14,876 bases of DNA from Olsenella_K sp051878835 (GCA_051878835.1 JBJEKW010000025.1:1-14876), one strand, 5' to 3'; counted from the stretch's first letter, positions 8,414 to 14,849 are shown. The notes: generated by a model from the sequence alone, not told the origin. Translations and numbers: made by a program.

Positions 8414-8423
8414 AAGGAGACCT

Positions 8424-8972
8424 ATGAGCTCTGCAAACCTGAAGGACATCGTGGTGGGTCCCGACGACCGCCTGAAGACCGAGTGCACCCCCATCGACCA
8501 GATCGACGACAACGTGCGCAAGCTGGCCAAGCGCATGCTGCGCGACATGTACGCCGCCGACGGCTGCGGCCTGGCCGCTCCGCAGGTGGGCCAGCTGGTG
8601 CAGATGGTGGTCATCGACGTGGACTACGCCGGGGGCAAGAAGAACCCCTACGTGCTCATAAACCCCAAGGTCATAACGGCCGACGGCGAGGAGCGCCAGA
8701 CGGGCGAGGGCTGCCTCTCGTTCCCGGGCATCACCGTGGAGGTGTCGCGCCCGTCTCACGTTGTGGTCGAGGCGCAGAACCTGGACGGCGACCTCATGCG
8801 CTACGAGGCCCGCGACAACCTGCTGGCCGTGTGCCTGCAGCACGAGATCGACCACCTGCACGGCGTCACCATGCTGGACCACCTGTCGCCCATGGCTCGC
8901 GTGCGTGCCATCCGCGACTACGAGGAGGCACTCGCCAACGGCGCGCAGCCGGGCGACGTCGCGCAGCAGTAG
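8424..8972 (+). CDS. def: Peptide deformylase
   Basis: Metalloenzyme that removes the N-formyl group from the initiator methionine of new proteins. The 182-residue product has all three family motifs: GCGLAAPQ (47-54), EGCLS (95-99, whose cysteine is a metal ligand) and QHEIDH (139-144, with metal ligands H140 and H144 and catalytic E141). It is the bacterial type with a short Ala/Gly/Gln-rich C-terminal tail. ATG 8424 has AAGGAG about 5 nt upstream, 10 nt after the priA stop. Its stop codon TAG is part of TAGGAGG, the ribosome site of fmt, which implies coupled translation with the enzyme that adds the formyl group. Confidence 0.98.
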   Translation: MSSANLKDIVVGPDDRLKTECTPIDQIDDNVRKLAKRMLRDMYAADGCGLAAPQVGQLVQMVVIDVDYAGGKKNPYVLINPKVITADGEERQTGEGCLSFPGITVEVSRPSHVVVEAQNLDGDLMRYEARDNLLAVCLQHEIDHLHGVTMLDHLSPMARVRAIRDYEEALANGAQPGDVAQQ

Positions 8973-8981
8973 GAGGCTGGC

Positions 8982-9911
8982 ATGAGGGTCGTTTTCATGG
9001 GGACGCCGGAGTTCGCCGTCCCTTCTTTGCAGCTGCTGGCGCAGCGGCACGAGGTCGTGCTGGCCGTCACGCGTCCCGACGCGGTGCGCGGACGCGGAAA
9101 GAAGCTGGAGCCCTCGCCGGTGAAGGCCGCCGCGCTGGAGCTGGGCGTGCCCGTGTACGTGACCAAGCGCATCCGCGACGAACAGGTGCAGCGCATCCGC
9201 GAGGCACAGCCCGACGTCATCTGCGTGGCTGCCTACGGTGCCATCCTGCCGGACTCGCTTTTGGAGCTGGCGCCCCTGGGCAGCGTGAACGTGCATGGCT
9301 CGCTGCTGCCGCGCTGGAGGGGCGCCGCCCCCATACAGCGCGCCATCCTGGCGGGCGACGAGCGTGCGGGCGTGTCCATCATGCGCATAGCGCATGACCT
9401 GGACGCGGGCGACTACTGCCGCCAGGCCTCGGTTGAGGTGGGCGACAAGCCCTGCACGCAGGTCATGGCCGAGCTGGCGCAGCTGGGCGGTCGCGAGCTG
9501 GTGGCGGCGCTGGACGACATCGCCAACGGCCGCGCACAGTGGACACCGCAGGACTTGACCGGGGTCACCTACGCTCAGAAGGTCACGAAGGACGAGATGA
9601 AGCTGGACCCCGCCGACACCGCGCAGGCCAACAAGCTGCGCGTGCAGGCGTCCACCGACGAGGCGCCCGCCAGGCTGCAGGTGGCCCAGAAGGGCATGCG
9701 TGCCGCCCTGGCCGTGATGGCTCCCCAGCAGGAGGGCCTGCCGGAGGGCGACGTGCTGGTGAGCCACGGCCACGTGTACCTGGGCTGCTCCGAGGGCGCC
9801 ATCGAGCTTCTGCGCGTGAAGCCCGACGGCAAGCGCCTGATGGATGCTTCCGCCTGGGCCGCCGGGCTCCATGCCAAGTCCGGGGAGCCCCTGCACTGGG
9901 AGAGGGTGTAG
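8982..9911 (+). CDS. fmt: Methionyl-tRNA formyltransferase
   Basis: Transfers a formyl group from 10-formyltetrahydrofolate to Met-tRNA(fMet) for translation initiation. The 309-residue protein begins with the usual MRVVFMGTPEFAVPSL, has a basic loop near RPDAVRGRGKK (31-41), and carries the catalytic-site block NVHGSLLPRWRGAAPIQ (103-119, N103 and H105) and the matching aspartate in HDLDAGD (138-144, D141). The C-terminal tRNA-binding domain is present to the end. The start is ATG 8982, with the GGAGG overlapping the def stop codon. It lies 9 nt after def and 1 nt before rsmB, a common bacterial gene order. Confidence 0.98.
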   Translation: MRVVFMGTPEFAVPSLQLLAQRHEVVLAVTRPDAVRGRGKKLEPSPVKAAALELGVPVYVTKRIRDEQVQRIREAQPDVICVAAYGAILPDSLLELAPLGSVNVHGSLLPRWRGAAPIQRAILAGDERAGVSIMRIAHDLDAGDYCRQASVEVGDKPCTQVMAELAQLGGRELVAALDDIANGRAQWTPQDLTGVTYAQKVTKDEMKLDPADTAQANKLRVQASTDEAPARLQVAQKGMRAALAVMAPQQEGLPEGDVLVSHGHVYLGCSEGAIELLRVKPDGKRLMDASAWAAGLHAKSGEPLHWERV

Positions 9912-9912
9912 C

Positions 9913-11364
9913 ATGCCCGCAAAGCTATCCGCCGCACGTCGCACCGCGCTCGACATCCTGGGCGAGCAACGTCGCAGGTCCGCGCACGCCCGCGACCTTT
10001 TGCGCTCGGACGAGCGCATGGAGCGCCTGTCGGCCCGTGACCGCTCGTTCGTGACCAGGCTGGTGCTGGGGGTCGTCGCCACGCAGGGCGTGCTGGACGC
10101 TGCCGTGTCCGCCCACCTGCGCGGCTCGCGCAAGCTGGAGCCAAAGGTGCGCGACGCGCTGAGGCTCTCGGCCTATGAGATGCTGTACCTCGACTGCACG
10201 CCCGCCGTGGCCGTCAGCCAGGGCGTCATGCTGGTGCGTACGGCGAGCCCGCGCGCGGCCGGCCTGGCCAACGCCGTGCTGCGTCGCGTGGCCGAGCAGG
10301 ACGTGCCCGCCATGAAGGCCGCCCTGGTGCGCGTGCGCATGACGGCGGAGGATCCGCAGGCGCAGAGGATCTCTGCCGCCGACCTGGGGATGGTGGGTGG
10401 CGTGCCCACATGGCTGGCGCGAGAAGCCCGTACCGTGCTGGGCGTGGCGTCCGCCTGCGTGTGGGCGCTGGAGCTTCGCCAGCCGGCCAAGCCCTTCTTG
10501 GCCTCGAACGTCAGGCTGTGCACAGACGAGGAGGTGCTGCGCCAGCTGAAGGGCCGCTGCTACCAGCCCGAGCCCACGGGGCTCGTGGGCTCGTGGCGGC
10601 TCAGCAACGCGGCGCACCTGTACCAGACCGAGCTTTTGGAGGACGTGCGGGCCATGCCCGTGGACCTCTCGGCCCAGCTGGTGGCCAGGATCGCGACGCC
10701 GCAGCCGGGCCAGCGTGCGCTGGAGGTAGGCCAGGGACGTGCCACGAAGTCCATCCTGATGCTGGACGCCGCGCTGCGCATGGGCGGAGAGGCCAGCCTG
10801 GTGGGCGTGGACTCCGAGCAGTTCAAGTGCGACGTCGCGCGACAGCGCATCGAGCGCGCGGGTTGGAAGGGCCAGTGCTCGTGCGTGTGCCTGGACGGCA
10901 CCACTCTGGGCGAGGACGACGGCCTGCCCGACGAGGTGGCGCAGCCGTTCGACGTGGTCCTGGTGGATGCGCCGTGTAGCGGCGTGGGCACCATCAGGCG
11001 CCATCCCGAGATTGCCTGGTCGTTGCAAAAGAAGGCCGTGGCTGCGGGGGGTGCGCTGCCTAGCCTGCAGCTGAGCCTGCTTCAGGCCGCATCGGCACGC
11101 GTGGTCGCGGGCGGCACGCTGGTGTACGCCACCTGCTCGTTCATGAGGTCCGAGGACGAGGACGTGGTCCGGAAGTTCCTGGAGTCCGACGCCGGTGCCG
11201 ACTTCGAGCTGGCTCCGCTGGCGGACGCCCCGGGCATCGCGCGCATCGACGACGAGGCCGCGCACATGGTGACCGACTGGCTGACGCCTGATGGCTTCCT
11301 GCGCGTGCGTCCCGGCGACGCGGGGGCCGACCTGCACTTCTGCGCGCGCCTGGTGCGGAGGTAG
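9913..11364 (+). CDS. rsmB: 16S rRNA m5C methyltransferase, RsmB/Sun family
   Basis: Predicted SAM-dependent enzyme that methylates a cytosine of 16S rRNA (C967 in E. coli). The 483-residue protein has an N-terminal NusB-like RNA-binding domain (about 5-150, with SARDRSFVTRLVLGVV and LRLSAYEMLYLD) and a C-terminal methyltransferase with motif IV DAPCSG (352-357, C355) and motif VI TCS (407-409, C408), the two cysteines used by this family. Motif I, normally like D-x-C-A-A-P-G-G-K-T, is replaced by EVGQGRATK (271-279), so the SAM pocket is non-standard, though the following acidic residue in VGVDSEQ is kept. The start is ATG 9913, one base after the fmt stop, with GGAGAGG upstream; a start at 9844 inside fmt is unlikely. 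It is the last gene of the priA-def-fmt run. Confidence 0.92.
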   Translation: MPAKLSAARRTALDILGEQRRRSAHARDLLRSDERMERLSARDRSFVTRLVLGVVATQGVLDAAVSAHLRGSRKLEPKVRDALRLSAYEMLYLDCTPAVAVSQGVMLVRTASPRAAGLANAVLRRVAEQDVPAMKAALVRVRMTAEDPQAQRISAADLGMVGGVPTWLAREARTVLGVASACVWALELRQPAKPFLASNVRLCTDEEVLRQLKGRCYQPEPTGLVGSWRLSNAAHLYQTELLEDVRAMPVDLSAQLVARIATPQPGQRALEVGQGRATKSILMLDAALRMGGEASLVGVDSEQFKCDVARQRIERAGWKGQCSCVCLDGTTLGEDDGLPDEVAQPFDVVLVDAPCSGVGTIRRHPEIAWSLQKKAVAAGGALPSLQLSLLQAASARVVAGGTLVYATCSFMRSEDEDVVRKFLESDAGADFELAPLADAPGIARIDDEAAHMVTDWLTPDGFLRVRPGDAGADLHFCARLVRR

Positions 11365-11369
11365 TCGTT

Positions 11370-11438
11370 CCCCTACGTCCCCAGCGATGAGAGGTACAGT
11401 TTGCCCCCTACGTCCCCAGCGGTGAGAGGCACAGTTTG
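11370..11438 (+). repeat. Two 34-bp direct repeats, period 35
   Basis: The units 11370-11403 and 11405-11438 both begin CCCCTACGTCCCCAGCG and end ACAGTTTG. They differ at only two positions (A/G and T/C, both transitions). One extra C separates them. The first unit starts five bases after the rsmB stop codon. The second unit also supplies most of the left arm of the adjoining inverted repeat. Confidence 0.93.
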
Positions 11439-11480
11439 GATCGTTTTCGCAAGGAAAAACGATCCAAACTGTGCCTCTCA
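11423..11480. repeat. 25-bp perfect inverted repeat
   Basis: The arm 11423-11447 is the exact reverse complement of 11456-11480, with an 8-nt loop CGCAAGGA. The left arm begins TGAGAGGCACAGTTTGG and ends ATCGTTTT. G-T and G-C pairs could extend an RNA stem to 29 bp (11419-11484). No T-tract follows on either strand. The right arm is in effect an inverted third copy of the 3' half of the direct repeat. It looks like a small mobile or dispersed palindromic element, or an RNA-stabilising 3' hairpin of the operon transcript. Confidence 0.93.
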
Positions 11481-11512
11481 TTGCAGGTGGACGCCCCAAT
11501 CTGACGCACACA

Positions 11513-11554
11513 TATGAAATCAGGGGCGGCCATCCTTGGGATGGTCGCCCCTGA
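11513..11554 (-). terminator. Intrinsic terminator of the FmdB-like gene
   Basis: The arms 11520-11535 and 11539-11554 form a 16-bp stem with one G-T pair (TCAGGGGCG at the outer end) around a 3-nt loop. On the minus strand the hairpin is followed by TTTCAT. It lies about 58 bp past the stop codon of the minus-strand FmdB-like gene, so it most likely ends that transcript. Confidence 0.78.
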
Positions 11555-11611
11555 CCCGCTTGGGTTGGCGATTTGTGGGCTAGCTGCCTGCCAGAGTGCT
11601 TCTGGCGGATG

Positions 11612-11797
11612 TTACTTCTTGCCCTTCATGTCGGTGTTGTAGAAGCCCGAGCCCTTGAAGACGATGCCCGACGGGGCAAACATCCGCTCGGCCTCGCTGC
11701 CGCACTTCGGGCAGGTGACTCTGGGGTGAGCCGACATGGGGTGCTCTACCTCGAATTGGGTCCCGCACGACGGGCACTTGTAGTCATAACGCGCCAT
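11612..11797 (-). CDS. FmdB-family zinc ribbon protein
   Basis: A 61-residue protein starting MARYDYKCPSCGTQFEVEH, with two CxxC knuckles (CPSC and CPKC) that should bind one zinc ion, then RMFAPSGIVFKGSGFYNTD, which is the typical tail of the FmdB/CxxC regulatory family. The family is named after a regulator linked to formamidase expression, but most members have no proven role, so the function is unknown. The start ATG at 11797 has GGAGG about 8 nt upstream on the minus strand and matches the usual family N-terminus; an extension to 11866 would run through a leader hairpin. The gene stands alone, convergent with rsmB and divergent from the HAD fusion gene. Confidence 0.92.
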   Translation of the reverse strand: MARYDYKCPSCGTQFEVEHPMSAHPRVTCPKCGSEAERMFAPSGIVFKGSGFYNTDMKGKK

Positions 11798-11826
11798 TTG
11801 CTTGCCTCCGAGAAAATCCTTGTTCA

Positions 11827-11849
11827 CAAAACGTGGCCCTGCGGCCACG
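11827..11849 (-). promoter_or_regulatory. Leader hairpin with T-tract upstream of the FmdB-like gene
   Basis: On the minus strand CGTGGCC, loop GCAG and GGCCACG form a 7-bp GC-rich stem (11832-11849), followed directly by TTTTGT. This is a terminator-like structure about 30 nt before the FmdB-like start, with no minus-strand gene upstream of it to terminate. Premature termination (attenuation) of the FmdB-like transcript is the simplest reading. Confidence 0.5.
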
Positions 11850-11907
11850 CACTTAACTTTACCCAATTTGGCAGGGCGGCTAGCGCGTGAAGGCGGTTGC
11901 CCTTGGG

Positions 11908-11936
11908 TTTACCATGGAATGGCTGCAATGTAATGG
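11908..11936 (+). promoter_or_regulatory. Tentative promoter of the HAD-TPK gene
   Basis: TTTACC (11908-11913) and TAATGG (11931-11936) are separated by 17 bp. Both hexamers are only partial matches to consensus. It would give a leader of about 120 nt. Confidence 0.25.
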
Positions 11937-12065
11937 CATATGTCGAGCGCGCGGCTCGTGGGGTCGCGCGGTTCTGCCATTTGGACGGGTGGGGCTTCGA
12001 GCCGTGTGACCTCGCTGGCGTCTGACTGGTCGAACGACGGAGCGGTCCCAAGGCAAGGAGCATGC

Positions 12066-13529
12066 ATGGAAATCACCGGTGCGATATTTGACTGCGATGG
12101 CACGCTTTTGGACTCCATGCCCATGTGGCACGAAGTCACGGTGCGCTACCTTGCCGACCTGGGCGTCGCGGACCCCGAGTGGGCGTTTCACGAGTCCGAG
12201 CACATCAACATGCGCCCCATGTGCGACTGGTGGCACGAGCGCCTGCACGTCGGCACCAGCGGACAAGAGCTCTACCAGGAGCTCGTTCGACGCATCGAGC
12301 ACGAATATCGCACCAGCGTGAAGGCGTTCCCGCATGCTCGCGAGTTCCTGGAGCAGCTGCGCCAGGCGGGCGTCCGCATGATCCTGTGCAGCTCCACCAT
12401 ACCTGACCTGGTACGCATTGGTCTGAAGGCCAACGGGCTGGACGGCTACTTCAGCGGGATGGTGCCGCCCGAGAGCATGGCGCACGGCATGGCGCACGGC
12501 AAAGACACGCCCGACGCGTACGTGGCGGCGCTGCAGCTGGTGGGCACGCCGCGCGAGTCTACGCTGGTGTTCGAGGATGCGCCCTTCGCGCTGCGGAGCG
12601 CCCAAGAGGCCGGTCTCGTCACGGTGGCGCTGCTGAACGACCACGACGGGCGCGACCCCCGCCAGGTGGCCAGCCACGCGGACATTTTGGTGCACGGTTA
12701 CGCAGAGCTGTCCCTGGCACTAATTCGCAACTACCAACCGCACACCGCTGCAGGCCATAGGCCGCTGGACGTCCTGGTGGTGGACGGCTCGCCACAGGCC
12801 AGCTCGGCCGAGCTCGTGCGGCAGCTGGCGCAAGCGGCCGGCTACACCATCGCGGTTGACCGCGGAGCAGAGGCCTTGCACCAGGCTGGCATCAAGCCCG
12901 ACCTGTTCTGCGGCGACTCCGACTCGGTTTCCTCCGGCGACGCGGGCTGGGCATCGAAGGTCTCGCGCGACGAGGTGCATATGCCCAGCGAGAAGTACGT
13001 GACCGACCTGGGGCTCGCCATCTGGTGTGCCAGAAACGAGGCAACTCGGCAGGGGAGGACGCTGCGGCTGACGCTGACCTGCGCCACGGGCGGCCGACCC
13101 GACCATGCTCTGGGCGTGCTGGGGCTCCTGGCGCAGAACGCCGACGCATGCCCGCGCGTTGTGGAGGACGACGTCGAGTGGAGGATCCTCTCGCCCGATG
13201 GCGCCTCTGAGTGGCAGCTGCGTGACAGCTTTGCAGCCGCGTCAGGCAGCGGCCAGGTGCCCTCGCCGGATGGCGACGAGGTAATCGCGTCGGACGGTGG
13301 CCAGGCAGTTGCGTCGGGTGGTACCTCGGCAGCCGCGTCGTGCAACGCACCGACTTTCTCGGTCGTGGCCCTTCGTCCCAATACCGTCGTCAGCGAGACC
13401 GGCGCGCGCTGGAACTTGGACCACCGCGAGCTGGACCTGCTGGGCGACATGGGCATCTCGAACGTGGCCACCGGCGACACCCGCGTCGAGTGCCACTCCG
13501 GCATTGCCGTGGTGTACCTGCTGAAGTAG
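12066..13529 (+). CDS. HAD phosphatase - thiamine pyrophosphokinase fusion
   Basis: A 487-residue two-domain enzyme. The N-terminal part (1-220) is a beta-phosphoglucomutase-like HAD phosphatase: DCDGT (9-13, nucleophile D9, acid D11), CSST (108-111), K146 in HGKDTPDAY and ED (170-171) in FEDAPFALRSAQEAG. The C-terminal part (about 235-487) resembles thiamine pyrophosphokinase: DRGAEALHQAGIKPDLFCGD, GDSDS (283-287), TD (313-314), GGRPDH (342-347) and, near the end, GARWNLDH and GISN of the thiamine-binding subdomain. The usual Lys-Asp before x-T-D is Lys-Tyr here. An insertion of about 41 residues (387-427) rich in Ala, Ser and Gly splits the kinase part. TPK makes thiamine diphosphate from thiamine and ATP; the HAD part could supply thiamine by dephosphorylating thiamine monophosphate (inference). 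ATG 12066 follows AAGGAG by 5 nt. Confidence 0.85.
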   Translation: MEITGAIFDCDGTLLDSMPMWHEVTVRYLADLGVADPEWAFHESEHINMRPMCDWWHERLHVGTSGQELYQELVRRIEHEYRTSVKAFPHAREFLEQLRQAGVRMILCSSTIPDLVRIGLKANGLDGYFSGMVPPESMAHGMAHGKDTPDAYVAALQLVGTPRESTLVFEDAPFALRSAQEAGLVTVALLNDHDGRDPRQVASHADILVHGYAELSLALIRNYQPHTAAGHRPLDVLVVDGSPQASSAELVRQLAQAAGYTIAVDRGAEALHQAGIKPDLFCGDSDSVSSGDAGWASKVSRDEVHMPSEKYVTDLGLAIWCARNEATRQGRTLRLTLTCATGGRPDHALGVLGLLAQNADACPRVVEDDVEWRILSPDGASEWQLRDSFAAASGSGQVPSPDGDEVIASDGGQAVASGGTSAAASCNAPTFSVVALRPNTVVSETGARWNLDHRELDLLGDMGISNVATGDTRVECHSGIAVVYLLK

Positions 13530-13688
13530 GTTTCATGGGCCATGCTCCTCTTTTACACGAGCTGTGCCCCTCTGGACCAACTAGGCATGCCACTTGCAAA
13601 TAGCTGGCATGGACATTGCCGTTTAATTATGTCCAGATTTGAACTCCTGCCATAATAAGTGTCTAAATACACGTATGGAGGGGGTCCT
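13530..13688. other. Spacer between HAD-TPK and DegV genes
   Basis: This 159-bp, AT-richer spacer lacks a clear terminator for the fusion gene. It holds an inverted repeat CATGCCA (13586-13592) / TGGCATG (13605-13611) with a 12-nt gap, a possible operator. Possible promoter hexamers before the DegV gene are TTGAAC (13639-13644) and TAAATA (13664-13669), but their 19-bp spacing is long; CATAAT (13651-13656) lacks a -35. Confidence 0.4.
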
Positions 13689-14558
13689 ATGTCTGAATAT
13701 ATCCTGATGGCAGAGACCGGCTCCGACATTCACCGGGAGACCGCCCAGCGCTACGGCATTTTCGTGGTACCCATGCACGTGAACTTTGGCGACAAGTCTC
13801 GCGACGACGACAGCTTCCCGCCTGAGGAGCTGTACCAGAGCTACAGGGAAACGGGCAAGTTGCCCCAAACTGCAGGCTGCTCACCGCAGGATTTCTCCGC
13901 GGCCTTCGACCGCGTGCACCAGGAATTCCCGACGGCGCAGATCCTGTACCTGGCATATTCCGCGGCTACAACCGTGTCGTTTCGCAGCGCGCACCTGGCA
14001 GCGGAGGGCCGAGACTACGTCACGATGATGGACACCAAGGCCGTCTCGTCCGGGCAGCGGCTGATCGTGACCAACGTGGCGCGCATGCTCCAGGCAAATC
14101 CCGACGCCACGCCGGAGCAGATTGCCGACTTCGTGAACGACCAGGTCAGGCGCATCCGCTTTGCCTTCGTCCCGGGCGACCTCGACTACCTGCGCGCCGG
14201 CGGCAGGCTCTCCAACGTGGCCTTCCTGGGGGCGACGCTGCTGCGCATCAAGCCCACGATCGAGATGATCGACGGCAAGCTAGTTGCCACAAAGAAGCGC
14301 CGCGGCAACATGCTGAAATGCGTTGGCCAGCTGGTGGAGGAGTTTGTCACGCGCGAGCCCATGGACCTCTCGCGCGTCAACCTGACGTACACCTCGGGCG
14401 ATGCGCCCGATTCGCAGATGCGCTCGGTGGTTGAGAAGATTCTGACCGACCACGGCGCCCAGGAGATCGAGTGGGTCAAGTCGGGCTGCGTCATCGCCAG
14501 CCACTCGGGCCCCAGCTCGTTTGGCATCGCCGCCCTTGCCGCGGGCAAGAAGAACTAG
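13689..14558 (+). CDS. DegV family fatty-acid-binding protein (FakB-like)
   Basis: The 289-residue product has the DegV fold: an N-terminal strand with TGSDI (10-14), VPMHVNFGD (27-35), a ligand loop QTAGCSPQDF (60-69), DLDYLRAGGRLS and a C-terminal ASHSGPSSFG. In characterised members (FakB) this protein presents a fatty acid to the FakA kinase for acyl-phosphate formation, which feeds membrane lipid synthesis. The family's loop is usually TSQPS with a Thr-Ser pair contacting the carboxylate; here the second residue is Ala62, and the C-terminal GPG is GPS (274-276), so ligand choice may differ. ATG 13689 has GGAGGGGG about 5 nt upstream; a GTG at 13659 would add 10 residues. No fakA gene is in the window, and which fatty acid it binds is unknown. 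Confidence 0.92.
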   Translation: MSEYILMAETGSDIHRETAQRYGIFVVPMHVNFGDKSRDDDSFPPEELYQSYRETGKLPQTAGCSPQDFSAAFDRVHQEFPTAQILYLAYSAATTVSFRSAHLAAEGRDYVTMMDTKAVSSGQRLIVTNVARMLQANPDATPEQIADFVNDQVRRIRFAFVPGDLDYLRAGGRLSNVAFLGATLLRIKPTIEMIDGKLVATKKRRGNMLKCVGQLVEEFVTREPMDLSRVNLTYTSGDAPDSQMRSVVEKILTDHGAQEIEWVKSGCVIASHSGPSSFGIAALAAGKKN

Positions 14559-14600
14559 CGGCTCGTTGGCCGGCGGCGACTGCCGCGAACGCCCGCACTT

Positions 14601-14689
14601 GCTACGGGCACCGTTCTTGTTTCGAGCACACACCCGCTACGGGCTCCGCGCTCGCCACGGGTACATGCGCTACGAACACCGCGCAAGCC
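14601..14689 (+). repeat. Degenerate tandem repeat of about 18 bp
   Basis: Units begin at 14601, about 14619, 14636, 14654 and 14669, with lengths 18, 17, 18, 15 and 18. The best units read GCTACGGGCACCGTTCTT, GCTACGGGCTCCGCGCTC and GCTACGAACACCGCGCAA. The second and fourth are more decayed. Periodicity is visible by eye, but the units have diverged, suggesting an old slippage array. Confidence 0.55.
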
Positions 14690-14692
14690 ATC

Positions 14693-14849
14693 TTCACGGA
14701 AAACTTGACGAGGGTCCGAGGTGTGGGTATCTACAGCGGGCACCTCCGCAAGAAACACTGACAGGCTTCCGAGGCGTGGGTACCCGAACCTCCTACCTTT
14801 GCAGAAATCCTGGCAGGGGTACGAGGTGTGGGTGCCCAGACCCGTGCCG
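14693..14849 (+). repeat. Three 52-53-bp tandem repeat units
   Basis: Units are 14693-14744 (52 bp), 14745-14797 (53 bp) and 14798-14849 (52 bp). Shared blocks, in order, are a GCAGAAA-like block, CTGRCAGG-like sequence, CGAGGYGTGGGT (near-identical in all three, beginning at 14717, 14770 and 14822) and a C/A-rich end. A degenerate copy of the third unit occurs at 141-170. The blocks between conserved parts also align, so these are diverged whole units rather than CRISPR repeats with unique spacers. Confidence 0.75.

Larger units (their letters stand above)
11365..11611. other. Spacer between rsmB and fmdB-like gene with repeat element
   Basis: This 247-bp gap between convergent genes contains no open frame of note. 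It holds the 34-bp direct repeats and 25-bp inverted repeat (11370-11480) and the minus-strand terminator (11513-11554). There is no separate T-tailed plus-strand terminator for rsmB; the long hairpin may serve that role without a T-tract. Confidence 0.6.
11798..12065. other. Divergent spacer between FmdB-like and HAD-TPK genes
   Basis: This 268-bp spacer should carry both promoters. It contains a hairpin with a T-tract on the minus strand (11827-11849) and a tentative plus-strand pair TTTACC (11908-11913), 17 bp, TAATGG (11931-11936). The frame open from 11940 into the HAD gene has no typical composition or family match before ATG 12066, so I treat it as untranslated leader. Confidence 0.45.

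Noticed and set aside
6299..8614. 771-residue open frame antisense to priA
   Set aside because: His/Arg/Gly/Val-rich shadow frame; no ribosome site or family motif, and the plus strand is an intact PriA.
8118..10133. 671-residue antisense frame across priA, def, fmt and rsmB
   Set aside because: It crosses four well-supported genes and has shadow-type composition.
11370..11480. CRISPR-like repeats
   Set aside because: Only two direct copies separated by one base, no spacers and no cas genes.
9925..11511. 528-residue antisense frame over rsmB and the hairpin region
   Set aside because: No motifs, biased composition, and the opposite strand is a complete RsmB-family gene.
11940..12065. N-terminal extension of the HAD-TPK protein
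   Set aside because: The HAD fold begins right after ATG 12066, which has AAGGAG at good spacing; the extension has no family match.
14471..14761. Plus-strand 96-residue frame at the right end
   Set aside because: It begins inside the DegV gene in another frame, runs through repeats and has no ribosome site or family similarity.
14693..14849. CRISPR array
   Set aside because: Entire 52-bp units are related and degenerate; there is no invariant repeat alternating with unique spacers.
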